The position numbers were made by a program, and so were the translations under genes. Under the pieces are notes generated by a model. The model was given only the letters and a program-made list of their open reading frames with translations. It made no database searches and was not told the DNA's origin. From contig JABXGS010000168.1 in the NCBI GenBank assembly GCA_016550425.1, positions 1 to 21,223 on the forward strand: a DNA stretch of 21,223 bases. The letters are read 5' to 3'. The DNA comes from an archaeon (GTDB lineage: Archaea; Asgardarchaeota; Hermodarchaeia; Hermodarchaeales; Hermodarchaeaceae). Shown here one piece after another: positions 13,624-21,204 of this stretch; the first letter of the stretch is position 1, and each line of letters begins with the position of its first letter.

Positions 13624-14208
13624 GTGATAACAGTGATTGGTATTGGATCAATCCAAGCTAAGGCGAATCGGTGGATAGCATTTGCTATCGAAATGGAGAC
13701 CAACAATCTTGTTGCCTGTACTTCGTCGAACCAATCAGAGAATGAGGCGCGAACCAATTTGGAAGAAACCCTTCGTCGTTTTCGACGCCTTCATGAATTT
13801 GATAAAACTCAGTTGGTTTCAAGATCTTCACAAGTAAGCAGCCGACTTGTCCAACTTCTTGAAGGTAAGGGTCAACCTTTTGCTCTAAACGAGATTTCAC
13901 AAACGAATTGGTCTCGGGCTCGTCTATCAATCTCAAAGCAATTGCTAAAGGTTCCACGTGGTAAAGTCATTTCATATGGTAGTCTCGCTAAAATAAGCAA
14001 CTCCTCACCAAGAGGTGTGGGGTCAGTGATGCGAAGTAACCCAGTTCCTTGGGCTGTTCCATGCCATCGTGTGATTCATTCAGATGGTACCTTAGGAAAG
14101 CTTGGTGGAACAACTAGTGGTACACAAGAAAAATCACGGATTCTTCGAGCAGAAGGAGTAATCGTTAGGGATAATAATACCGTTGATCGCAAATGCTTTT
14201 TGATTTAG
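13624..14208 (+). CDS. ogt: Methylated-DNA--protein-cysteine methyltransferase (O6-alkylguanine repair)
   Basis: A 194-residue suicide repair protein that moves the alkyl group from O6-alkylguanine (and O4-alkylthymine) in DNA to its own cysteine. The C-terminal domain carries every expected element: ISYGSLA with the DNA-flipping tyrosine, SPRGVGSVMRSNPVP with the arginine finger and conserved Asn, PCHRVIHSDGTLGKLGG with acceptor Cys147, and SRILRAEGV with the later Glu. The N-terminal ~90 residues form the variable RNase H-like half. GTG 13624 is the start because the overlapping ATG at 13622 is followed at once by a stop. nadM begins 15 bases after the stop, so the two are probably one transcript. 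The family is certain. Confidence 0.95.
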   Translation: MITVIGIGSIQAKANRWIAFAIEMETNNLVACTSSNQSENEARTNLEETLRRFRRLHEFDKTQLVSRSSQVSSRLVQLLEGKGQPFALNEISQTNWSRARLSISKQLLKVPRGKVISYGSLAKISNSSPRGVGSVMRSNPVPWAVPCHRVIHSDGTLGKLGGTTSGTQEKSRILRAEGVIVRDNNTVDRKCFLI

Positions 14209-14212
14209 AAGT

Positions 14213-14217
14213 GGTGA
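14213..14217 (+). promoter_or_regulatory. Shine-Dalgarno site of nadM
   Basis: GGTGA lies 6 bases before GTG 14224, in the 15-base gap after ogt, and supports that GTG as the start. Confidence 0.55.
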
Positions 14218-14223
14218 AATCCG

Positions 14224-14736
14224 GTGAAGCAACCAGCTCTTTTCATTGGAAGATTTCAACCATTTCATAATGGACATTTGCTGGCCATAAAGAAAATTCT
14301 ATCAAAGGAAAAATACCTGTATATTGTAGTCGGTAGTGCCCAGTCAGGGTATACTCCTAAAAATCCGTTTACTACAGCAGAACGAATCGTTATGCTACAA
14401 CGAGTTCTAGAACAGCTAGATGTTCCTTGCTCTCGATATCTTATCATACCCGTTCCTGATGTTCATAATTTTACACTTTGGGTTAATCATGTTAAACAGT
14501 ATGTGCCTCCATTTGGTGTTGTTTACACTGGGTCGGAAACGGGTGCAACTCTCTTTTCAAAAGAAAATATTGCAGTTGAAAAAATTGTGCTCTTCAAGAA
14601 GAAAAGCCACTCAGGAACTGAAATCCGCCGTAGGATTCGTCAAGGAGAAGAATGGAAATCGTTAGTGCCAAGTGTTGTCGCTGAATTTATTTTAGAAGTC
14701 GATGGAATAACCCGATTGCAATCTCTTAGTTGCTAG
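14224..14736 (+). CDS. nadM: Nicotinamide-nucleotide adenylyltransferase, archaeal NadM
   Basis: A 170-residue enzyme that joins NMN (or NaMN) with ATP to form NAD. GRFQPFHNGH (9-18) holds the HxGH motif, GSAQSGYTPKNPFTTAER (37-54) is the archaeal NadM signature, and SGTEIRRRIRQGEEWKSLVP (130-149) is the SxTxxR region that binds phosphate. The length is normal for the archaeal type. It starts at GTG 14224 with a well-placed GGTGA. It follows ogt closely. The C-terminus overlaps the MutS-like gene on the other strand by 11 bases. Identity is certain; the biological link between ogt and nadM is probably only shared transcription. Confidence 0.96.
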   Translation: MKQPALFIGRFQPFHNGHLLAIKKILSKEKYLYIVVGSAQSGYTPKNPFTTAERIVMLQRVLEQLDVPCSRYLIIPVPDVHNFTLWVNHVKQYVPPFGVVYTGSETGATLFSKENIAVEKIVLFKKKSHSGTEIRRRIRQGEEWKSLVPSVVAEFILEVDGITRLQSLSC

Positions 14737-16945
14737 TCTCAGACCCTCTAACAAGTTCAAGTATCCTTTGGAATATCTTTTGTCTTTGATCTTTCGTTGA
14801 ACGATAGAGCCGTTCTACTATAAGTTCGGGTGTTGATTTCGCGATTTTTCCAAATTGTGGTGAACGGTTGACAATTAGATTAAGTTGCGGATCTAATCCT
14901 GATGCTTCGATTCCATCTACACGAATTGGAACCCGGGTTAATTCCGTGATATCTTCGGCTAAATGCGATACAAAGATTACACAGGAATTTGGATTCTCTG
15001 AGAAGAGCTCAAGAATTGCAGCAACGACCTTTGCCGCGGCTCCGGGTTCAGTACTTGCTTCCCATTCATCAAAGCAGGCTAGCTTGGATGCGTCACTAAG
15101 AACTATATTGGCTAAATTATTTAGCGAAGATTCAAAAGCTCCTGCAGAAAGCATCCCGGTTGCTTTGGCGTAATAATATAGTTCATCGAAAATTCCCACT
15201 TCCGCTTTAGATGCGGGAACGAGCATGCCCATTTGTGCTAATATTGCTACTTGTGCTACGCATTGTAGCAAGCAACTTTTGCCGCCACTATTTGCACCAG
15301 ACAACAGCACAACACGTTCCCCACTCGTTGCTTCAGGAGCCCATCCGTTTCTTCCAATGACATAAGAGACAGGTACCACTTTCAACGTATTTTGTAATGA
15401 TTCATGCATGAGGAAAATATTTCGACCATCCTGGAATGCAATTCCAACGGTATTGGGATTAATTGAAGGCACAGATAGTTTGTAATCTCGAGCGAACTGG
15501 CCAATTGCTTGGAACACGTCGAAATCTAATAGTGTTTGAACTGCTTCTGTTATTGGCTGTTCGAATTGAATTAACTTCTTGGCAATTTCAGTTTTGAGTT
15601 TGTGCTCGTGCGAATGCATTGCTGTTCTTAGGTTATTTTGTAAGCTACTTGTTTGTTGCCGGTTTGCTTGAATTGGGAGGGAGACGCTTTGGGAAAAAAT
15701 CCCATCGACCCACTCAAGTTCATTTCGTTTCAATTGAAGTGTCTGGGCTAGGTGGTCCTCAGCTTCTTGCAAAGCGGATATTAGAATATCAAAAACTTGT
15801 GGAGGAAGATATTGCCGAAGTTGTTCTGCTCCAATTGCTTCCGAGGTTGTTGCTTCGAGAATATTTATGATCTGATCCCCTTCAAGTACAACTTGGCTAC
15901 TAGAGATTTCATCTCGAATCTTATCATTGGCCCATATTTCAGTTTCACTCACTTTAGTCTCAAATGTCTGTGATGCCGAACGGAGGCGATCATAATCTGC
16001 ATCGGCGCCGATAGAAAGGTCTCCAGTTCCTGTAATCTTTCCAACAAGCTCGACTAAGTTATCTAGTGCAAGAAGGTCAATTTTGTTAGTGAATGCTTGG
16101 ATAGCTGGTGTAGATGGGAGTTTACTCATTGCTTTAGCAGCAGTACATATGGCAAGAATCGTTTCGTGGTTTGTTGCATAGAAAGAGATGATCGATTCAG
16201 GAGAAACATCTGCAACGCTAAACTCGCTTTTGAGTATATCGAGGTTTCCTGCGTGTTCTGCGATACCACTAACACCACCCATTTCAAGTGAGGCGATTAC
16301 ATAGTCATATGATTGGAGATATTCGTCTAATCGTTCACCCGGTTTCAGTTGTATAATTCTTGAAGTCTTATCAGCACCATATTCCTTGAGTTGCTGGTAT
16401 GCGGTTTCGTTATCGGTTAAAATCACTCTCCATGTAGCTAAGGAGAGATTTGTACCCCGTCGAAGGGGTCTAGCATTAGAGAGAAGCTGACCTAATTGAT
16501 CGAGTTGAGTCTGGTTGCTTTTTTTCACCAGTTCTTCTGCTTGTTGAAACCATTGAAGCCTTTTGTTTATAATTTCTATTTTTGATGATGGAAGGGGATA
16601 ATAGAGTGAGAGTTTGTCCTTGGCAAACATGCTATTTGCATAAGACTGAATAATTGTGAGAATTCGTGTATAGATTTCCTGGATATCCTTGGTTTTCAAC
16701 ACTTCAAAGGCACTAATCCCTTCTCGAAGAGCATAAGCCTCTTGGACGATGTCTAATGCTTTTTTCTTTCCAACTCCAGGTATACCTGCAAGCGTTGCAA
16801 CTTGCGCATTCACTATGATATTGAGTGCGACCGCTTCTGATCCGAAAATATCAATTAGCTTCTGTGCAAGTCGAGGTCCTACACCTGGAATTTGGTCAAG
16901 TCGATCAAGCTCTGGCAAACAGTATCCTCCCTTGATACAGTGCAT
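14726..16945 (-). CDS. MutS-family ATPase with N-terminal helix-hairpin-helix motifs
   Basis: A 739-residue archaeal MutS-related protein (COG1193-like). Two HhH motifs open it: LDQIPGVGPRLAQKLI (16-31) and LAGIPGVGKKKALDIV (52-67), which bind DNA without sequence choice. A long helical clamp/lever region follows (about 90-530), with no recognisable mismatch-reading domain I. The C-terminal ATPase has Walker A GANSGGKS (550-557), a signature-like SAGAFESSL near 600, Walker B ACFDEWEAST with D626 and E627, and FVSHL with the switch His near 661. No Smr nuclease domain follows, unlike bacterial MutS2. The likely role is binding of branched or recombining DNA; classical mismatch repair is not supported because no MutL is nearby. 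The first start, ATG 16945, is used. It overlaps nadM by 11 bases. Confidence 0.85.
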   Translation of the reverse strand: MHCIKGGYCLPELDRLDQIPGVGPRLAQKLIDIFGSEAVALNIIVNAQVATLAGIPGVGKKKALDIVQEAYALREGISAFEVLKTKDIQEIYTRILTIIQSYANSMFAKDKLSLYYPLPSSKIEIINKRLQWFQQAEELVKKSNQTQLDQLGQLLSNARPLRRGTNLSLATWRVILTDNETAYQQLKEYGADKTSRIIQLKPGERLDEYLQSYDYVIASLEMGGVSGIAEHAGNLDILKSEFSVADVSPESIISFYATNHETILAICTAAKAMSKLPSTPAIQAFTNKIDLLALDNLVELVGKITGTGDLSIGADADYDRLRSASQTFETKVSETEIWANDKIRDEISSSQVVLEGDQIINILEATTSEAIGAEQLRQYLPPQVFDILISALQEAEDHLAQTLQLKRNELEWVDGIFSQSVSLPIQANRQQTSSLQNNLRTAMHSHEHKLKTEIAKKLIQFEQPITEAVQTLLDFDVFQAIGQFARDYKLSVPSINPNTVGIAFQDGRNIFLMHESLQNTLKVVPVSYVIGRNGWAPEATSGERVVLLSGANSGGKSCLLQCVAQVAILAQMGMLVPASKAEVGIFDELYYYAKATGMLSAGAFESSLNNLANIVLSDASKLACFDEWEASTEPGAAAKVVAAILELFSENPNSCVIFVSHLAEDITELTRVPIRVDGIEASGLDPQLNLIVNRSPQFGKIAKSTPELIVERLYRSTKDQRQKIFQRILELVRGSETSN

Positions 16946-16997
16946 CTTAGGATACTGTATTTAATTTCTACCCCCCTTCGTAGAAGTGTACAAATGA

Positions 16998-17007
16998 CTT
17001 TTTAAGG
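16998..17007 (+). promoter_or_regulatory. Candidate TATA-like element before the GlcNAc-1-phosphate transferase gene
   Basis: CTTTTTAAGG in the 115-base gap between two divergent genes is the best promoter-like run for the rightward gene; it implies a leader of about 30 bases. Weak evidence. Confidence 0.3.
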
Positions 17008-17060
17008 AGCATACGAGTTTGACTGAGATTACCCCTAATGGACCTAGAGGCTAGTGAACA

Positions 17061-18452
17061 GTGACTCAAATTCTCTATTTAGCTCTAATTGGGCTGTTTG
17101 TAGCTTTCATAGTGACCTTCGTGGTAATGCCTTATATCATTAAGGCAATGAGACGAAGAGGTATTGTTGGAATTGATGTACATAAGTTGGATAAACCTGA
17201 AGTCGCAGAAATGGGTGGCTTGGGAATCCTTCTTGGTGTTACGATAGCGTGTTTGGTTCTATTTCTAATTTCAGGATTCATTGGTATAGGTTTCTTTGAT
17301 ACGCGAATTCTAGTATTTCTTGCTGTTCTTCTTATCGCTGGTTTAATTGGAATAATTGATGATTTGAAGGCTTTAGGACCAAAAGTTAAACCACTTCTGA
17401 CTATGTTAGCATGTCTACCAATTCTATTCTACACATGGAGTCTAGGACTAATTCCTCCCTTCCTGCCTGCGTATGTTCCTGCGCCATATCTACCGTTCCT
17501 AGGAGCAACTCGGTTAACCATAGTGTATCCTCTAATCCTTATTCCCCTGGCAATTGCTATCACTTCTAACGCGGTGAATATGTCTGATGTCTTTAACGGC
17601 GTTATGCCCCTTACAACGCTTATTATGTTCATTGCCCTTCTTATCGTGTCAATCTTTATGATGCTCATCGGGATTGCAGAGGCGGGTTTAGGGCTTCTAT
17701 TTTCTTGTATAATGATAGGAACTCTTTTCGCTTACTATTACTACAATCGATTTCCTGCCAAAGTTTTTGCAGGTGATACTGGTTCTCTTCTGGTGGGAGC
17801 GGCTATTGGAACCACCGCAATTATGGGACGATTGGAAATTGTGGCGATCATGGCACTCCTACCAGCAATTATGAATGCGTTTTATAGTCTAGTAAGTATT
17901 GGTGGTTTGCTCGAAAGGCGCCAGATGAAAGCCAGACCAACCGTGTTTCAAGAAGAGGGAACTTTAGCAGCTTCTGGCGATGCGAATGCACCTCTCACCT
18001 TAACTCGTCTCGTCGTCGCAAGAGGGCCATTAACCGAACAACAAATTACTTTGTCATTAGCCATTCTAACACTTGCTAGTAGTACCCTAGCAATTTTAAC
18101 CGTATTTTTAGTTCCCTTTACTCCAGGCATAATCATTTCGTGGCCGTTTTCCATTGTTTTAATTCTGGTTCCAGCCCTGCTAATTCTGGGTGTTTATTTG
18201 ATTCTTCGGAAGAAAGATCAGTTAGGGTTACGGTTATCAGGTCTAGTAGCGATAATGATAGGGGTTTGGGCGCTTGGGATGGCGGGATTCGCTTTATTGG
18301 ATTATCTATTAAACTATTTCCAGAGTCTTTGGTGGCCTGTTGTTGGGTTCCTATTTGTATTTGGTTGGTTGACGTTGTGGTACAATTCAACCCGAATTTA
18401 TTTCAGATATGAAATGAAGAATTCGCGTGTAGTCACTTCACCAAAGGTTTAG
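17061..18452 (+). CDS. Polyprenyl-phosphate GlcNAc-1-phosphate transferase-like membrane protein (GPT/AglH, MraY/WecA family)
   Basis: A 463-residue membrane enzyme of the family that moves a sugar-1-phosphate from a UDP-sugar to a polyprenyl or dolichyl phosphate, the first step of lipid-linked glycan synthesis. About ten or more hydrophobic segments are visible. Catalytic motifs lie in loops: HKLDKPEVAEMGGLG (41-55), IGIIDDLKALGPKVKP (96-111) with the aspartate pair, NAVNMSDVFNG (170-180), FAGDTGSLLVG (236-246) and LLERRQMKARP (283-292), the last matching the eukaryote/archaeal GPT type. The C-terminal 140 residues add further membrane spans. GTG 17061 is the first start after an in-frame TAG. 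It overlaps the trmB-like gene by 20 bases. With the downstream sugar genes it suggests protein N-glycosylation or a surface glycan. The exact sugar is unknown. Confidence 0.88.
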   Translation: MTQILYLALIGLFVAFIVTFVVMPYIIKAMRRRGIVGIDVHKLDKPEVAEMGGLGILLGVTIACLVLFLISGFIGIGFFDTRILVFLAVLLIAGLIGIIDDLKALGPKVKPLLTMLACLPILFYTWSLGLIPPFLPAYVPAPYLPFLGATRLTIVYPLILIPLAIAITSNAVNMSDVFNGVMPLTTLIMFIALLIVSIFMMLIGIAEAGLGLLFSCIMIGTLFAYYYYNRFPAKVFAGDTGSLLVGAAIGTTAIMGRLEIVAIMALLPAIMNAFYSLVSIGGLLERRQMKARPTVFQEEGTLAASGDANAPLTLTRLVVARGPLTEQQITLSLAILTLASSTLAILTVFLVPFTPGIIISWPFSIVLILVPALLILGVYLILRKKDQLGLRLSGLVAIMIGVWALGMAGFALLDYLLNYFQSLWWPVVGFLFVFGWLTLWYNSTRIYFRYEMKNSRVVTSPKV

Positions 18453-19263
18453 ATTTTCCTTTTTGCCATCGGTATTCGAAGCTTTGTTGAAATATCGCGA
18501 CAATGCCCTCGTTTGCTGAAAAGCTGGGTCTGTATACATATCTCGGATGTCCACGATTTCGTTGAGGAGAAGCCCAAATTAGAAAGACTACTTTTGAGGA
18601 ATCAGCTAATGTACCTCGAACTGGAAATTTTAAATCTGAAGGTTGGCGAACCCCAGCTTTCATTGATTTTAGTTTTTCGACTACATGATGTGTGATTGGA
18701 TGTTCCATATTCATTAGAATACGAATTTTTACTCCCCTTGCCAGTGCCTTTTTCAAATCCTTTTCGACTTCGTCAAACCAACTAAATATATCTGTGAAGA
18801 TGTCAAGTGTTTTTTCAGCCTCAGTAATTAGTTTCTTAGTTTGTTTCTCAGTTAGGGCTAAATTTTCTAATGATTCAAGGAGATCCTCGGGTTTTATTCG
18901 AAGCCTTTCACGCCAAAATATTGGAGAGAGAACTTCTTTGACTTCTTGACTTGTCAATTCAAGTTGACGAATTGATTGTTCAACAGAACGTTTTCTTATC
19001 TTGAGTAGATTCTGAAAACCTTCTTCTGGGCTCAGGATTTCAAATTTCTTTGGTCTTCCTTCTATGATAACTATTAATCCCATGTCGCGAAGGTTTTCTA
19101 AAACACCATAAACTCTGGGAATTGGAATATTTGCTTTTCGGGCTACTTCTTCCGCATTCATTTTAGCCCCTTCAACAAGAACGAGATATGCCTGTGATTC
19201 GTACTCAGTTAGCCCGAGTTGACGGAGGCGTTCTGCTGCTTCTGAGACTGACATGATCATCAT
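18433..19263 (-). CDS. TrmB-family transcriptional regulator
   Basis: A 276-residue archaeal regulator. The N-terminal TrmB winged helix is clear: LRQLGLTEYESQAYLVLVEG, then NAEEVARKANIPIPRVYGVL and ENLRDMGLIVIIEGRPKKFE (about 13-75). A coiled linker (85-125) leads to a C-terminal domain with ALARGVKIRILMNMEH and a late FEYRWQKG, typical of the phospholipase-D-like TrmB sensor domain, which binds a ligand rather than acting as an enzyme. Several TrmB proteins respond to sugars, so control of the flanking glycan genes is a reasonable guess. Starts at 19263, 19260 or 19254 are possible. A TATA-like ATAATTT (around 19283-19290, minus strand) lies about 24 bases upstream of the first. It is divergent from the sugar dehydrogenase gene and convergent with the transferase gene. 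Confidence 0.85.
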   Translation of the reverse strand: MMIMSVSEAAERLRQLGLTEYESQAYLVLVEGAKMNAEEVARKANIPIPRVYGVLENLRDMGLIVIIEGRPKKFEILSPEEGFQNLLKIRKRSVEQSIRQLELTSQEVKEVLSPIFWRERLRIKPEDLLESLENLALTEKQTKKLITEAEKTLDIFTDIFSWFDEVEKDLKKALARGVKIRILMNMEHPITHHVVEKLKSMKAGVRQPSDLKFPVRGTLADSSKVVFLIWASPQRNRGHPRYVYRPSFSANEGIVAIFQQSFEYRWQKGKSKPLVK

Positions 19264-19282
19264 GTTCCTTTTGGAATTCTCC

Positions 19283-19291
19283 TAAATTATC
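19283..19291 (-). promoter_or_regulatory. Candidate TATA box of the TrmB-like gene
   Basis: GATAATTTA on the minus strand, about 24 bases before ATG 19263, fits a leaderless transcript. The 97-base divergent gap also holds a GTTTAAAC palindrome and a repeated GTAAC, possible regulator contacts. Confidence 0.35.
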
Positions 19292-19360
19292 GTTTCGAAT
19301 AAACTGGTTTAAACGTAACATCGGTAACTTTTTAGGGAATATTCGAATCTCTAGCGATTA

Positions 19361-20332
19361 GTGGATATCATGAAACCCCTTGGAATCGGAGTAATCGGCG
19401 TAGGAGCATGGGGTAAAAATCACGTCCGAGTCTTCTCTGAACTTGAAGAGGCCTCTTTGATTGCGATTGCAGATAGAGATAGTACGCGTGCAAAACCGTT
19501 AGCAAAAAAGTTCAATGCAACTTATTACAATCAAACTGAGGACTTGTTAAAAAACAAAGATATCGATGCTGTAACAATATGCACTCCCACGACAACACAC
19601 GCCGATCTAGCCTTGGAAGTCATTTCTGCGGGCAAGCATCTTTTGATTGAAAAACCAATGACAGATACGGTTCAACAAGCTCAACGCCTAATTGATGCAG
19701 CGAAAAAATCGAAGGTACTCCTGATGGTTGGTTTCGTGGAACGATTTAATCCATCCGTTAGTACTGCAGTTGAATTAATTGACCAAGCCAAAATTGGAGA
19801 ACTAGTTCTCGGATCTGCCCGACGATTGGGACCTTTTGTTCCGGGTCGGGTGGCAGATATAGGGATTATCAAAGATATGGCGATACACGACATTGATATC
19901 GCCCGTTTCTTAGTTAAACAAGATGCGACATCGGTTTATGCAATTGCAGGAAAACTTTACCATAAATATGAGGATCATGCGAACATAGTAATTCGTTTTG
20001 ATGATAAACCAACTTTCTTTATTGAGTGTAATTGGCTGACCCCATACAAACTTCGAGGGTTGAACATCACAGGATCAGAAGGCGTGATTTCTTTAGATTA
20101 CATCTCACAGGAGGTTAAAATTGGTACAAGCCAATGGGAACAAAAATCAACCGCGCCTTGGGATGAACCACTAAAACGGGAGCTTAGCCATTTCGTGAAA
20201 TGTGTTTTAGAAAAGAAAGCCCCTCTCACTTCTGGTATTGATGGGCTGGAAGCCCTTAGGATTGCTGAAGCTGCACTCGAAAGTGCTAGAAGTAAACGAC
20301 TGATCCATCTTGAGGAGTATAGGCCGACTTGA
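19361..20332 (+). CDS. Gfo/Idh/MocA-family sugar (nucleotide) dehydrogenase
   Basis: A 323-residue NAD(P)-dependent oxidoreductase. The Rossmann start GIGVIGVGAWGKNH (8-21) is followed by VTICTPTTTHADLALEVISA, EKPMTDT with catalytic Lys98, VGFVERFNP (123-131) and KDMAIHDIDIARFL with His176, the family's catalytic histidine. Together with the left-handed-beta-helix acyltransferase that overlaps its stop, it resembles the WlbA/WbpB plus WbpD type pairs, which oxidise and N-acetylate UDP-linked amino sugars. No aminotransferase is in the window but one could follow to the right. GTG 19361 or ATG 19370 may be the start, giving 323 or 320 residues. The superfamily is certain; the substrate is inferred from the neighbour. 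Confidence 0.9.
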   Translation: MDIMKPLGIGVIGVGAWGKNHVRVFSELEEASLIAIADRDSTRAKPLAKKFNATYYNQTEDLLKNKDIDAVTICTPTTTHADLALEVISAGKHLLIEKPMTDTVQQAQRLIDAAKKSKVLLMVGFVERFNPSVSTAVELIDQAKIGELVLGSARRLGPFVPGRVADIGIIKDMAIHDIDIARFLVKQDATSVYAIAGKLYHKYEDHANIVIRFDDKPTFFIECNWLTPYKLRGLNITGSEGVISLDYISQEVKIGTSQWEQKSTAPWDEPLKRELSHFVKCVLEKKAPLTSGIDGLEALRIAEAALESARSKRLIHLEEYRPT

Positions 20333-21096
20333 TCAAAAAAATCCATCCTTCTGCAATTGTAGAAAAAACAGCTAGTCTCGGACCTGAATCCATAGTGGAA
20401 GCATTCGTGAACATAAGAGGAAAAGTGGATAGCGGTTCGCGATGCTATTTTGGACCGAACTGCTTCATTCAGGGTCCAGCTACAATCGGAAACAACGTTT
20501 TCTTCGGGGAAAATACCACTCTAGGTTTCCCAGAACAACAAGCTATTATAGAATTTCAGCAGGGCAAAGTGAATGCGCTTAGGAACGGGTTAAAGGCGAC
20601 AAAGATCGGCGATAAGTGTATTATTCGATCAGGCTCTGTAATTTATGCAGGTGCCCAATTAGGCCGTAATGTGCGTACAGGCCATAATGTATTGATTCGG
20701 GAACAGGTTATCGTTGGGAATGATTCATTGGTTGGCACAGGAGTGATTATTGATGGAAAGACCACCATAGGAGAGAAAGTATCAATCCAGTCAAATGCAT
20801 ACATCCCATGGAACACACAAATTGAAGATCATGTTTTTCTTGGACCTAATTGCATTCTCACCAATGATAAGTATGTAATGCGATTTCCGATTGAGCTAAA
20901 GGGACCGATTATTCGTGAGGGGGCAAGTATCGGGGCCGGGGCGGTAATTATGCCTAATATTGAAATCGGAGCTGAAGCAGTCATTGGAGCGGGAGCAGTA
21001 GTAACAAAGGATGTGCCCCCTAAATCCATTGTTTTTGGAATTCCAGCTAGAAAGAAGGATACTGTTCCAAAATCTTGGAAGAAGCCTTTGGAATAG
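20329..21096 (+). CDS. Left-handed beta-helix (hexapeptide) acyltransferase, WbpD/WlbB-like
   Basis: A 255-residue protein made largely of hexapeptide turns ([LIV]GxxxxI pattern) that form a trimeric beta helix: IGNNVFFGENTTLGF, IGDKCIIRSGSVIYAGAQLG, TIGEKVSIQSNAYIPWNTQI and, near the end, IGAGAVIMPNIEIGAEAVIG followed by VVTKDVPPKSIVFGIPARK. The CILTNDKYVM segment resembles the conserved 'tNd' turn of sugar N-acetyltransferases acting on UDP-amino sugars. The likely donor is acetyl-CoA; the acceptor is probably the product of the preceding dehydrogenase after amination. The start is TTG 20329, overlapping the TGA of that gene, so translation is coupled. A perfect hairpin overlaps its own stop codon. 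The family is secure, the substrate inferred. Confidence 0.88.
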   Translation: MIKKIHPSAIVEKTASLGPESIVEAFVNIRGKVDSGSRCYFGPNCFIQGPATIGNNVFFGENTTLGFPEQQAIIEFQQGKVNALRNGLKATKIGDKCIIRSGSVIYAGAQLGRNVRTGHNVLIREQVIVGNDSLVGTGVIIDGKTTIGEKVSIQSNAYIPWNTQIEDHVFLGPNCILTNDKYVMRFPIELKGPIIREGASIGAGAVIMPNIEIGAEAVIGAGAVVTKDVPPKSIVFGIPARKKDTVPKSWKKPLE

Positions 21097-21105
21097 GCTT
21101 CTTTT
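21079..21105 (+). terminator. Hairpin with T-run overlapping the acyltransferase stop codon
   Basis: AAGAAGCCT (21079-21087) and AGGCTTCTT (21095-21103) are exact reverse complements around a 7-base loop, followed directly by TT. It looks like an intrinsic terminator of bacterial style, and the TAG stop (21094-21096) lies at the loop and start of the right arm. A second T-rich run (21169-21178) follows. Confidence 0.6.
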
Positions 21106-21135
21106 GATAAAAATCTCGAGTCATGGCGCCCAATA

Positions 21136-21147
21136 TCTGAATTCAGA
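21136..21147. repeat. 12-bp perfect palindrome TCTGAATTCAGA
   Basis: A self-complementary 12-mer in the intergenic region after the acyltransferase, flanked by ATGGC (21123-21127) and GCCAT (21150-21154). It lies about 50 bases before a TATA-like TTAAATA (21198-21204) and may be an operator for the gene that starts beyond the window. Confidence 0.4.
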
Positions 21148-21197
21148 GAGCCATTTTGTGGTTACACTTTCTTTTTTTATTGTTGATAAGAGAATGC

Positions 21198-21204
21198 TTA
21201 AATA
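21198..21204 (+). promoter_or_regulatory. Candidate TATA box of a gene beyond the right edge
   Basis: TTAAATA, preceded by a purine-rich AGAATGC in the BRE position, sits 19 bases from the window end, so transcription would begin close to or just past the edge. Confidence 0.35.

Noticed and set aside
17029..17070. CTGAGA followed by ACCT as a TPP riboswitch
   Set aside because: The remaining conserved THI-element parts and stems are missing, and the gene downstream is a glycan transferase.
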